A stretch of DNA of 64,000 bases from CAYHHI01 sp964356335 (GTDB taxonomy: Bacteria; Arandabacterota; Arandabacteria; Arandabacterales; Arandabacteraceae), in NCBI GenBank assembly GCA_964356335.1, contig CAYHHI010000008.1, positions 1 through 64,000 of the forward strand, written 5' to 3'. The translations under genes were made by a program, and so were the position numbers. Below are positions 24,254-31,989 of this stretch, one piece after another. The notes beneath the pieces were generated by a model that had not been told where the DNA came from, did not search any database, and saw only the letters and a program-made list of their open reading frames with translations. Position 1 is the first letter of the stretch, and each line of letters begins with the position of its first letter.

Positions 24254-25381
24254 CTAATCACCAAAGAAGCCCTCGATAAGTGGGGAGTAGCGCATGGCAT
24301 AGTCACTGTTGAATACGCACACGCCTCGCACGCGATAGGTCCTCGCTGTCTCAAGCTCAGCCCGGAAGGTAGTATCGCTGAAGGTCTCAAGATAGGCCCC
24401 GACGCCTGCGATGACATTCGAGGCGCCTACCGAATCCACATAGGTCCTGAGCCTGGTCTCAAAAGAGGTCTGACTCGTCGTATAGATCATGGGGACCAGG
24501 AAGTCCACATACCCTTTCCGCATCCACTCCACACCGTCCTGATAAAAACTGTCTCTCCCCGCATCCATGACCTGCAGCACGGCAGCCGATAGTTTGGTGC
24601 CGGGTCTGATCTTCTTCACTGAACGCCTCAGGTCGCCAATGAATTGAGTGAGTTCCCGTCTCCTCCATTCCGAGAAGGACATCTCCTCCCGCAGAGTGGT
24701 CTTCAAATATGCAAGCCGCGATTCCTTATCGTAAGAGTATGACGAGTCTGGGAAGCGTACATAATCCAGGTGCAGACCATCGATGTCATATTTCCCGACG
24801 ATCTCTCTGAGCACCTTCCTTATGTATTCCCTTGCGCCTTTGCTCGTCGGACTCAGGAAGGCATAATTGTCTCGCGCCTGGGACATCTTGATAGGCATGG
24901 GCTTTCCAGCCCGATCGCAGGCAATCCACTCAGGATGCGAAAGCATGACATGTATCGGGTCCGTGACGGGCGGTGGGTACCCCGATTCCGTGACCTGCCA
25001 GGCTGTGAAGACATTCACCCAGGCATGGACTTCAAGGCCTAACCTGTGGCCTTCCCTCACAGCCACGGCGAGGGGATCCCACCCCGGATCCTGTCCCAGA
25101 GTGCCGGTGAGCAAGTCCGACCACGGCTCGAATGATGACCTGTAGAAGGCATCACAAGCACCCCTCACCTGGAAAAACACCATGTTGATGCCCATGTCGG
25201 CAAGGTTCGTGAAGAGGGCCGTGACATCCTCCGGGGACTTGCAAGCCCACCTCGTGACCCAGACGGCTCTGGTGGCAAAGCCCGGCTCAGGCTCAGCCGG
25301 AGGCGAGGGCGAGATCAAGAACAGGAAAAGCAAGGATATTGCGGGTACCCTCAAGCGATGAAACACCCTCGAGTCTGTCAT
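24254..25381 (-). CDS. GHL10-type (DUF187-like) glycoside hydrolase, secreted
   Basis: About 375 residues. A signal peptide (VPAISLLFLFLISPSPP) is followed by a TIM-barrel domain: TRAVWVTRWACKSPEDVTAL, MGINMVFFQVRGACDAFYRS, then WDPLAVAVREGHRLGLEVHA and GLHLDYVRFPD. This order fits glycosyl hydrolase-like family 10 proteins, which act on cell-wall or exported polysaccharides. ATG at 25381 and GTG at 25408 are both in frame. Neither has a strong ribosome binding site, and the ATG is preferred. Divergent from the small elongation-factor-like gene, with a possible structured RNA between them. Confidence 0.88.
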   Translation of the reverse strand: MTDSRVFHRLRVPAISLLFLFLISPSPPAEPEPGFATRAVWVTRWACKSPEDVTALFTNLADMGINMVFFQVRGACDAFYRSSFEPWSDLLTGTLGQDPGWDPLAVAVREGHRLGLEVHAWVNVFTAWQVTESGYPPPVTDPIHVMLSHPEWIACDRAGKPMPIKMSQARDNYAFLSPTSKGAREYIRKVLREIVGKYDIDGLHLDYVRFPDSSYSYDKESRLAYLKTTLREEMSFSEWRRRELTQFIGDLRRSVKKIRPGTKLSAAVLQVMDAGRDSFYQDGVEWMRKGYVDFLVPMIYTTSQTSFETRLRTYVDSVGASNVIAGVGAYLETFSDTTFRAELETARTYRVRGVCVFNSDYAMRYSPLIEGFFGD

Positions 25382-25444
25382 AACTGGAGATTTAAACCCG
25401 CCCCACACGATGTTTCAACAGAATAGTGCACCCGGAAATAATGC

Positions 25445-25517
25445 GGGTGGGGCCTCAAGTCGCGAGCTTGGCACGGAAGCTCGCTGGGACGCTCCTATCC
25501 AGCACGAGACCCCACCC
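25445..25517. ncRNA. Possible structured RNA (three-way junction)
   Basis: GGGTGGGG (25445-25452) plus CTC (25454-25456) pair with GAG (25506-25508) plus CCCCACCC (25510-25517), interrupted by a C-A mismatch. Inside are two further helices: CGAGCTT/AAGCTCG (25463-25469 with 25477-25483, 7-base loop) and CTGG/CCAG (25484-25487 with 25499-25502). The element could be transcribed in either direction in the 309-bp gap between divergent genes. It matches no riboswitch, SRP RNA, tRNA or ribozyme consensus I know. It could be a riboswitch, a small RNA, or a chance palindrome. The rest of the gap holds no gene. Confidence 0.4.
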
Positions 25518-25690
25518 AGCATAAAGACCACAGGGGAAGGAGCAGTTGCCTCTTAAACACCCGACCTCACCTCTTGCTCCCTCCAGAAGATTTAGATGTA
25601 ATCAATTGACTTCGGTTGCGCAAGCTTCGCGATTATTCAATTGACGGATTTTACGGCCCCGTTATATGCTCAATGTGAAGGAGGTTCGGT

Positions 25691-25951
25691 ATGGCGGAAG
25701 TGAAGATTGGTGAGATCGTCAAGTTTTTTGCAAAGCCCAGCGTTGCGGCCGTCGTGATCACCGCTGGTGGCCTTAAGGTTGGAGATACTATCCGCATCCA
25801 CGGACACACAACGGATTTCACCCAGAAAGCAGATTCAATGCAGGTCAACAACCAGCCAGTGAATGAGGCCAAAGTAGGCGACGACGTCGGCATCCTGGTC
25901 AGCGACAGAGCAAGGCCAGGGGACATAGTCTTAAAAGTCACCGAGGACTGA
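25691..25951 (+). CDS. Small translation elongation factor-like protein (EF-Tu domain 2 fold)
   Basis: 86 residues, preceded by AAGGAGG. It resembles the stand-alone proteins that match only the beta-barrel domain 2 of EF-Tu-type GTPases (GEIVKFFAKPSVAAVVITAG, LKVGDTIRIHGHTTDF, VGDDVGILVSDRARPGDIVL). There is no GTPase domain. Such proteins are seen in many anaerobes and archaea, but their role is unknown. No operon partner: it is flanked by a divergent hydrolase gene and a convergent membrane-protein gene. Confidence 0.85.
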   Translation: MAEVKIGEIVKFFAKPSVAAVVITAGGLKVGDTIRIHGHTTDFTQKADSMQVNNQPVNEAKVGDDVGILVSDRARPGDIVLKVTED

Positions 25952-26121
25952 TCTGCGCACGGGATGCCCAGCCGACGGATCACCCGAAGGGCATGGGGTT
26001 CTAACCGCAGGGCCGCCACCAGCCAGGCATATGGCTGCACCTTCGCGGGCCGGTCTCCGGCTCAGAACTACATTCGCCTCCGATCCGGCCCCGCATACGG
26101 CTTGTTATGCACAGGCAGTAT

Positions 26122-26155
26122 GGAGCCCGCATGGATTTTATCCGGGCTCCTTTAT
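26122..26155 (+). terminator. Rho-independent terminator
   Basis: GGAGCCCG (26122-26129) pairs perfectly with CGGGCTCC (26143-26150), followed by TTTATTT. It fits a plus-strand terminator for the elongation-factor-like gene 171 bp upstream. The stop codon of the convergent minus-strand gene at 26138 lies inside the loop, so the same hairpin spans that gene's end. Confidence 0.7.
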
Positions 26156-27634
26156 TTGATATCTCCTGTCTGATGCGAGCTCGGGCTCGAACTCCAGCGT
26201 GCCCCGCCCGCCATAGACCGAGAAGGTCCTCGCAGACTTCGCCCCACGCGGGAACCGCCAGTAGGCCCAGGGCAGGCGAAGGAGCTGCCGCGTCACCACC
26301 ATCCGGAAATGCTCTGGAATATCATCCAGGAAATGGTCGCCGCGTATCTGAAGCGTTTCGACCCTCGCCATGTACTTGTCAGGATGCTCAGACGACTTCT
26401 TATGGAAGATCACGTAAAGAAGAGCGATGAGGCGCCGGCCGACCGAAAGCGTCTTCCCCGATGTCACATAAATGCCCCTCACCGTGGGAGAGTGGAACAC
26501 CAGGTCCATATCCAAGTCAATCACCCAGGTGAGTAGATCATCGGTGTCACGGTACCGGGCAAGCATCCCAGCGTGGTAGGCTGTCGCCCGGCTGCCAACA
26601 AGCGTTTCATACTTGAACCACAGCTCCCTGTAATGACAGTCCGTAACCAAATACTCGATCTTGCCTCGTTCCTCCCCGTCCGCCCTGACCCAGACCTCGA
26701 GTCGCTCCCAGTCCTTTTCCCAGAACTTGAGGAGCTCTGCAGGCGCCAGGGTCACATAGCGCCATACCCAGTAGAACTTGCCCTTGAGCCAATACGGCTC
26801 GTTTCCTGGCCTGTATGGAAACTGGCCGGCCTTGTCATCGTTGACATAGAGGTAGAGAGCAGGTGGAAGCGATCTCGGAATAAAGAACCATTCCACGAGA
26901 TAGAGAATGAGGGCCGTGACAGTGACGGCTATCACGAAGCCCTGGAAGCCGTGGCTCCCCCTTATCAGGATCCTTATGGCAATGATCGGGAGCGGCGAGA
27001 TCGTGGCCGTCAAGAGGTCATTAAACATAACCCAGAGGATCAGGAGCACTATGGGATAGAACAGGACTCCGAGATAAGGTTGGATCACATGGACCGGGTG
27101 CAAGAGATTCGAGAAGTAGTTGACCAAGACACCATAGCCCAAGGCAACAAGCGAGGCCAGCACCACTTTGTACCTCGCCAGGAACATGCTTGTGGTGGCC
27201 TTGAGCCTCAAGGGATTTATGACATCAGAGGCGACAATCTTGCCCTCTGACAGTATGTCGGCAAGCCCTCCCGCTTTGGCCTCAACGCGCATGGCATAGT
27301 CTGCGAGAAGGTTGCGCATGGCTTCGCGATCATACCTGGTCTCGGGAACTATGACCTTGAGTCTCAGAGTCTTCAGGAGAAGCCGCCACAGAGCAAGCCA
27401 GGGTCTCACTATCGATCCAAGGATGTAAAACCCCAACCGGGGAAATCTCGCCGAAGGACGATTGAGAATCTTGCGGAAGACTTCGAGCGATAGGCCCGTG
27501 GAACTCAGCGCCTTGAGGTTCACAACGTCCTTGAGATCCAGGACGCTCGCCCAGTAATCGCAGAAGAGGAACGGACCATCGAAGTCTCGTTCGCCGAAAT
27601 CCCTCGCGCCGGGTGCAGCGGCTGCCTTTGCCAT
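26138..27634 (-). CDS. Uncharacterised multi-helix membrane protein
   Basis: About 498 residues starting at 27634 (MAKAAAAPGARDF), with AGAGGT 8 bases upstream. Residues 1-130 are soluble (FLFCDYWASVLDLKDVVNLK ... PRLGFYILGSIVRPWLALWR). About four membrane helices follow (ASLVALGYGVLVNYFSNLL, YPIVLLILWVMFNDLLTATI, FVIAVTVTALILYLVEWFF). The C-terminal 230 residues are soluble and rich in aromatics (YRPGNEPYWLKGKFYWVWRY). I do not recognise a family. It is divergent from the DUF6754 operon, with a 220-bp gap, which suggests a joint function. Confidence 0.85.
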   Translation of the reverse strand: MAKAAAAPGARDFGERDFDGPFLFCDYWASVLDLKDVVNLKALSSTGLSLEVFRKILNRPSARFPRLGFYILGSIVRPWLALWRLLLKTLRLKVIVPETRYDREAMRNLLADYAMRVEAKAGGLADILSEGKIVASDVINPLRLKATTSMFLARYKVVLASLVALGYGVLVNYFSNLLHPVHVIQPYLGVLFYPIVLLILWVMFNDLLTATISPLPIIAIRILIRGSHGFQGFVIAVTVTALILYLVEWFFIPRSLPPALYLYVNDDKAGQFPYRPGNEPYWLKGKFYWVWRYVTLAPAELLKFWEKDWERLEVWVRADGEERGKIEYLVTDCHYRELWFKYETLVGSRATAYHAGMLARYRDTDDLLTWVIDLDMDLVFHSPTVRGIYVTSGKTLSVGRRLIALLYVIFHKKSSEHPDKYMARVETLQIRGDHFLDDIPEHFRMVVTRQLLRLPWAYWRFPRGAKSARTFSVYGGRGTLEFEPELASDRRYQIKEPG

Positions 27635-27854
27635 TGTCACGACCTCTTTCGCCGTAATACTATCACCGGCGTAACCAGTTCGCAACTAAACTGCGTACAC
27701 TTCCACCGAATTGGGAATCGCGCCTTTCTTTCGTGCCGCCGGCCGATCCCTGTTTCCCCTGGAAAGGCCAAGAGGCCTCGGTCCCTCCTTCCCCCGGCGA
27801 AGGCTGCACAAGTTGATGTTTACTGTACCGTATATGTTGTGTTAGTGTTCCAGC

Positions 27855-29093
27855 ATGGAGATTCGAGGGAATCGCCGTCGGCATAGAATCGCCTTGCTGC
27901 CTTACCTGCCGGTGTTGGCACTTGCGATTTCCGTCTTTCTCACCCCCAGCTTTTCTCTCGCAGAAATCAAGGCCCCCGAGGCAAGAGTCTCCGACACACC
28001 AAATGACTGGGGCACGAGCCTCACTGTTGCATGGACTCAGGCGGCGCCGGTCGACTCGGTCTCAGGCTATGAGGTCTGGAGGCTCACTCTCGAAAAGGGC
28101 CAAACTATTCAGGCAGTGGCCTACAACAGTGCTTTTCCCCCATCGGAGTCACTGACTGCCCAGGGCTGGCAGAAGGTCTCCCGGCCTGGTCTAAAGGACA
28201 CAACATTTGTTGACTCGAATCTCACTCACAGCAAGCGATATGCCTACACGGTGCTGGCGACAACCAGTCATGAGCAGATAACATCCAACGCAACGGCGCC
28301 GCTTGCGCCGACGCGACAGATGCTCATCCGCAACCGCATCAATATCCTGGTGGCCGTCCTGGCCTTTGTGCTTACCATCGTGGGGCTCGTACAATGGGCA
28401 CGCAGAGGAGGGAAGCTCTTTATCAGGAAGATCGCCGGCCTTGAGGCGGTCGAAGAGGCCGTCGGAAGGGCAACCGAGATGGGCCGCCCGATTCTGTACG
28501 TGCCGGGCCTTGACCCGATGGATGAAGTTGCAACTGTGGCCGCCATAGACATTCTCGGGCAGGTCGCCAAGAAGGCTGCGGAATACGAAACCAAGCTGAT
28601 TGTTCCCAACCGCGACCCCATAGTGATGGCCGTCGCGCAGCAAGTAGTGCGGGAATCATATTCTGCTGTTGGTAAACCTCAACTTTATCGTGATGAACAC
28701 ATCTTCTACGTGACTTACAGCCAGTTTGGATTTGCCGCCGCTGTCGCCGGCCTCATGATCAGGGAGAGGCCGGCCACCAATTTCTTCATCGGTCACTTCT
28801 ACGCCGAATCGCTCGTCCTGGCCGAGACAGGAAACGCGACCGGAGCCATTCAAATCGCCGGAACCGACTCCGACGCTCAGCTTCCCTTCTTTATAACCTC
28901 CTGTGACTACACTCTGATCGGTGAAGAGCTCTATGCGGGAGCGGTTTATTTGTCAAGGCAGCCGCTTCTCCTTGGCGCATTGAAAAGCCAGGACTACGCC
29001 AAGATTATTCTGATAGCATCGCTGTTCGTGGGGATAATCCTCTCTGTTGTCAGTCCCGAGCTGGCGATCAAGTTCAGATCGGTGTTCAAGTAG
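27855..29093 (+). CDS. Membrane protein with fibronectin-like domain and DUF6754-type domain
   Basis: 412 residues. An N-terminal hydrophobic segment (LPVLALAISVFLTPSFSLA) is followed by a fibronectin type III-like module (TSLTVAWTQAAPVDSVSGYE ... THSKRYAYTVLATTS). A membrane helix (NILVAVLAFVLTIVGLVQWA) follows, then a domain that I match to DUF6754 (EEAVGRATEMGRPILYVPGL, DPMDEVATVAAIDILGQVAK, FYAESLVLAETGNATGAIQI) and a last helix near the C terminus. The DUF6754 match is from memory and unverified. The ribosome binding site before 27855 is weak. First gene of a tight operon with three other membrane proteins. The biochemical function is unknown. Confidence 0.85.
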   Translation: MEIRGNRRRHRIALLPYLPVLALAISVFLTPSFSLAEIKAPEARVSDTPNDWGTSLTVAWTQAAPVDSVSGYEVWRLTLEKGQTIQAVAYNSAFPPSESLTAQGWQKVSRPGLKDTTFVDSNLTHSKRYAYTVLATTSHEQITSNATAPLAPTRQMLIRNRINILVAVLAFVLTIVGLVQWARRGGKLFIRKIAGLEAVEEAVGRATEMGRPILYVPGLDPMDEVATVAAIDILGQVAKKAAEYETKLIVPNRDPIVMAVAQQVVRESYSAVGKPQLYRDEHIFYVTYSQFGFAAAVAGLMIRERPATNFFIGHFYAESLVLAETGNATGAIQIAGTDSDAQLPFFITSCDYTLIGEELYAGAVYLSRQPLLLGALKSQDYAKIILIASLFVGIILSVVSPELAIKFRSVFK

Positions 29094-29102
29094 GAGCAAC
29101 GC

Positions 29103-29744
29103 GTGAAGCGACAGGGCCCGATAATCGTAGCCTTCATCGTCGGGATGCTTATGCTTGTGCAGTTCTTCACGCCCAATCCTGTGTTCCTCAGTATTTACAA
29201 CATGTTCCTGGATTGGAAGCAGGTCGTCCTCGGCTTCACATACATCCTGGGTACATGGAGTCTCATACGGTATCACGCCAAGAAGATCGAGCGGAAGCAG
29301 GAGAATTGGCAGTATAGCTACGTGGCCTTAGTCGGCCTGGTCATAACCGTCGGGGCGGCTGCCATCTGGAAGACTGCGACCGGGCCTTATCCCTGGCTTT
29401 TTGATTATGTTCAGGTGCCGATGCAGTCCACCATGTTCTCCCTGCTTGCGTTTTTCGTCGCGTCGGCATCTTACAGGGCCTTCAGAGCACGCTCTCTTCA
29501 TGCAACCCTGTTGCTGGTTGCGGGATGCCTGGTGATGCTCGGCCGTGTGCCGATCGGCGCATACATCGCCGGAAATGTATTCGGCGTTAAGATCTCCCTG
29601 GTCCAGATATCCGACTGGGTCTTGAACGTTCCCAATCTCGCCGCCAAGCGGGGTATCATGATCGGTATCGGGCTCGGCATGACGGCCACCGCGATAAAGA
29701 TCGTGCTCGGCATAGAACAGACCTATCTGGGCAAGACTGATTGA
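29103..29744 (+). CDS. Hypothetical membrane protein of the DUF6754 operon
   Basis: 213 residues from a GTG start with AGGAG 6 bases upstream, 9 bp after the previous stop. About six membrane helices (PIIVAFIVGMLMLVQFFTPN, WKQVVLGFTYILGTWSLIRY, YVALVGLVITVGAAAIW, TMFSLLAFFVASASYRAF, LVAGCLVMLGRVPIGAY, IGIGLGMTATAIKIVLGI). No family was recognised. The tight spacing implies a complex with the neighbours. Confidence 0.85.
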   Translation: MKRQGPIIVAFIVGMLMLVQFFTPNPVFLSIYNMFLDWKQVVLGFTYILGTWSLIRYHAKKIERKQENWQYSYVALVGLVITVGAAAIWKTATGPYPWLFDYVQVPMQSTMFSLLAFFVASASYRAFRARSLHATLLLVAGCLVMLGRVPIGAYIAGNVFGVKISLVQISDWVLNVPNLAAKRGIMIGIGLGMTATAIKIVLGIEQTYLGKTD

Positions 29745-29770
29745 GAAACGTTGACTGAGAAGGGTGACTC

Positions 29771-30619
29771 GTGGCGTTCTACGATCGCATGATGTCGATT
29801 GACAGGAGGATCATCTTCCTCTCGGTCGGACTTTCCGTCGCGCTCCCGCTCCTTTGGCCACTCGGCTTCCCCGTGCAGGTCTCTGAGGAGACCCGGAGTT
29901 TCTACAGAGAAATGGAAGGTCTCAAACCGGACGACGTCATTCTTCTAAGTATCGACTACGAAGGTGACGTGATGGCTGAGGTCGATCCGATGGCCATTGC
30001 GGTGATGAAGCATGCTTTCTCCAAGGACCTAAAGGTCGTCGCCCTGACAACGTACGCGGGCGGGACAGGCATAGCCGAAAGAATTCTCTCTGAGGCAGCC
30101 AGGACTTATGGCAAGACCTACGGAGAAGACTATGTGTTCCTTGGCTACAACCCGGACTGGTCGGGCACCATCTTGAGACTCGGCGAGAGTTTCAAGGCAA
30201 CCTACCCAACCGATCAGCACGGCAGGAGCACAAGCGAGATCCCCCTGATGAAACGCGTGGAGACATACAGGGACATAAGTCTGCTTGTATCGATCTCGGG
30301 CAGTGGTCTCTCGGAATATTGGGCGATCTGGGCAGGGGGCAGATACGGAGTCAAGGTGATATCGGGAAACACGGCAATCCAAGCCATCCTGATTTACCCT
30401 TACTACCAGGCCCGCCAGATCCTGGGATTCCTTGGCGGGCTTAAAGGTGCCGCCGAATACGAGATCCTGATCAATAAGCCCGGGATGGGAGCAAGGGGCA
30501 TGGATGCCCAGTCAACGGCCCACGGCCTCATGGTTCTGTTTATCATCGTTGGAAACGCAGGGTATTTCATGTCCCGCAGGGCAATCCGTCTGGGAAGAGC
30601 GAAAGGGAAAGGCGCATGA
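29771..30619 (+). CDS. Hypothetical membrane-anchored protein of the DUF6754 operon
   Basis: 282 residues from a GTG start (MAFYDRMMSIDRRIIF). It has an N-terminal helix (IFLSVGLSVALPLLWPLGF), a globular domain (SIDYEGDVMAEVDPMAIAVM, KVVALTTYAGGTGIAERILS, DISLLVSISGSGLSEYWAIW) that has an alpha/beta look, and a C-terminal helix (HGLMVLFIIVGNAGYFMSRR). The globular domain looks like a Rossmann-type fold but carries no catalytic motif I can name. Overlaps the next gene by 4 bp (ATGA). Confidence 0.85.
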   Translation: MAFYDRMMSIDRRIIFLSVGLSVALPLLWPLGFPVQVSEETRSFYREMEGLKPDDVILLSIDYEGDVMAEVDPMAIAVMKHAFSKDLKVVALTTYAGGTGIAERILSEAARTYGKTYGEDYVFLGYNPDWSGTILRLGESFKATYPTDQHGRSTSEIPLMKRVETYRDISLLVSISGSGLSEYWAIWAGGRYGVKVISGNTAIQAILIYPYYQARQILGFLGGLKGAAEYEILINKPGMGARGMDAQSTAHGLMVLFIIVGNAGYFMSRRAIRLGRAKGKGA

Positions 30620-31242
30620 GTATAAGCAGTGACCCTGGAATCTGGGTGGCAGGGATACTCTCGCTGGCCATCTTCTCTTTCCTTTACAAAGATAACCCGT
30701 TCTATAAGTTCGCCGAGCACCTCCTGGTCGGCGTTTCGGCAGGGTATTACCTCGTGCAGTACTTCTTCTCGGCCAGCTACAAGAAGCTCTATGTCCCGGT
30801 CTTTGTCAACCACAACTACTTGCTTCTGGTCGGCGGCATCCTGGGCATCATGATGTTTACGAGGTTGGCGCGAAGAACCGAATGGATCTCGAGGTATCCT
30901 GTTGCCTTCTACGTCGCTGCCTGGGCGGGCTATGTCATACCTTCCTACATTCAGGTGAGAATCCTCCAGCAGGCCGAGAGCACGATGTTTAACCCTGCCA
31001 CTGTCTCCTTGAGTGAGGCCGTGTCCTTCGTCGTCGTCCTCGTTGGAGTTGTGACAACCCTCATTTACTTCTACTTTTCCGCCGAGCACAAGGGTGTGCT
31101 GAGGGGGATATCCAAGGTCGGGATTACTTTCCTTATGATCGGCTTCGGGGCAACCTTTGGTTACAACGTCATGGGCCGAATCAGTCTCCTGATTGGCCGC
31201 TTCCAGTTCCTCTTCACCGATTGGCTGAAGATAATCCACTGA
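30616..31242 (+). CDS. Hypothetical membrane protein, last gene of the DUF6754 operon
   Basis: 208 residues with about six helices (GIWVAGILSLAIFSFLYKD, EHLLVGVSAGYYLVQYFF, YLLLVGGILGIMMFTRLA, PVAFYVAAWAGYVIPSYI, AVSFVVVLVGVVTTLIYF, VGITFLMIGFGATFGYNVMG). It overlaps the preceding gene (ATGA), so its translation is coupled. With the two preceding membrane proteins it could form the membrane core of an undescribed complex. No family was recognised. Confidence 0.85.
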   Translation: MSISSDPGIWVAGILSLAIFSFLYKDNPFYKFAEHLLVGVSAGYYLVQYFFSASYKKLYVPVFVNHNYLLLVGGILGIMMFTRLARRTEWISRYPVAFYVAAWAGYVIPSYIQVRILQQAESTMFNPATVSLSEAVSFVVVLVGVVTTLIYFYFSAEHKGVLRGISKVGITFLMIGFGATFGYNVMGRISLLIGRFQFLFTDWLKIIH

Positions 31243-31342
31243 CCCTGTTACGGCACCCGTGCCGATACGGCGCCCATATTGCCATTGACAGGGGCTCGGC
31301 CGCCTGCTAACCTCGACGCCGAACTCAAAGCAGGAGTGTTGG

Positions 31343-31987
31343 ATGTCCGTAGTAGGCGTCAAGGTGCTCGTTGGAACCCTGTTCTTCATATTCTCGGGTC
31401 TTGCCTTCGTGTCGATGCTGCATATGTTGGGCGCAGCCCACACGCCCCATGCCAAAGCCCTGAGAATCATTCACAGGGCTGCTGGTGGGATGGCCGTCAT
31501 CCTTTACATCGTCGTCGCTGTGATGTGCATCGTCATTGACGTCCGGCAGGCCGGCGATTTGAGCCCGAGGGGGGCTGTTCATTTCCTCTTCGGCGCCCTT
31601 TTCATCCCCTTTATCGTGCTCAAAATCCTCATAGTCGAAAAATACCCCGAACTCCGCAATCGACTGCTTGCTGTGGGGAGCATCCTCTTCGCTATCGTGT
31701 TCGTCATCTTCTCAACATCGAGTGCCTTCTATCTCGTGAGAGCCGTTGGAAAGGTGCCAAGCGAGATTCAGCCTCGGCTGGGAGAGGATCTCTCTTTTGA
31801 GAAGGAGCTCTTCGTTGTCAAGTGCTCCAAATGCCATAGGCTCGATAAGCCTCTCTCCGCCAGGAAGACTACGGAACAATGGCAGCAGACCGTTGATACC
31901 ATGCGCCAGAAAGATGTGACATGGATAAGTCCGGAGGAGGTCTCAAGAATCACCCGGTTTCTCCTCGCCCTCGAAGGCGAGCAGTAA
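31343..31987 (+). CDS. Four-helix membrane protein with C-terminal cytochrome c motif
   Basis: 214 residues with AGGAG upstream. Four membrane helices occupy the first 135 residues (VLVGTLFFIFSGLAFVSML, GGMAVILYIVVAVMCIVIDV, FGALFIPFIVLKILIV, LAVGSILFAIVFVIFSTSS). The C-terminal 65 residues hold CSKCHR (a CxxCH heme-attachment motif) and a helical tail (EQWQQTVDTMRQKD ... ITRFLLALEGE). The first half may be a DUF4405-like or cytochrome b-like anchor. Only single histidines are seen in the helices, so a b-type heme is not certain. Possible electron carrier in the inner membrane. The next gene starts 3 bp after its stop. Confidence 0.85.
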   Translation: MSVVGVKVLVGTLFFIFSGLAFVSMLHMLGAAHTPHAKALRIIHRAAGGMAVILYIVVAVMCIVIDVRQAGDLSPRGAVHFLFGALFIPFIVLKILIVEKYPELRNRLLAVGSILFAIVFVIFSTSSAFYLVRAVGKVPSEIQPRLGEDLSFEKELFVVKCSKCHRLDKPLSARKTTEQWQQTVDTMRQKDVTWISPEEVSRITRFLLALEGEQ

Positions 31988-31989
31988 GC

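Noticed and set aside
25501..25560. Small SRP RNA (4.5S)
   Set aside because: GGGGAAGGAGCAG recalls the SRP loop, but the pairing strand GTCAGG is absent on the 5' side.
30403..31470. 355-codon minus-strand frame across the DUF6754 operon
   Set aside because: It is antisense to two membrane-protein genes with good starts and hydrophobic helices. The product is charged, repetitive and without motifs.
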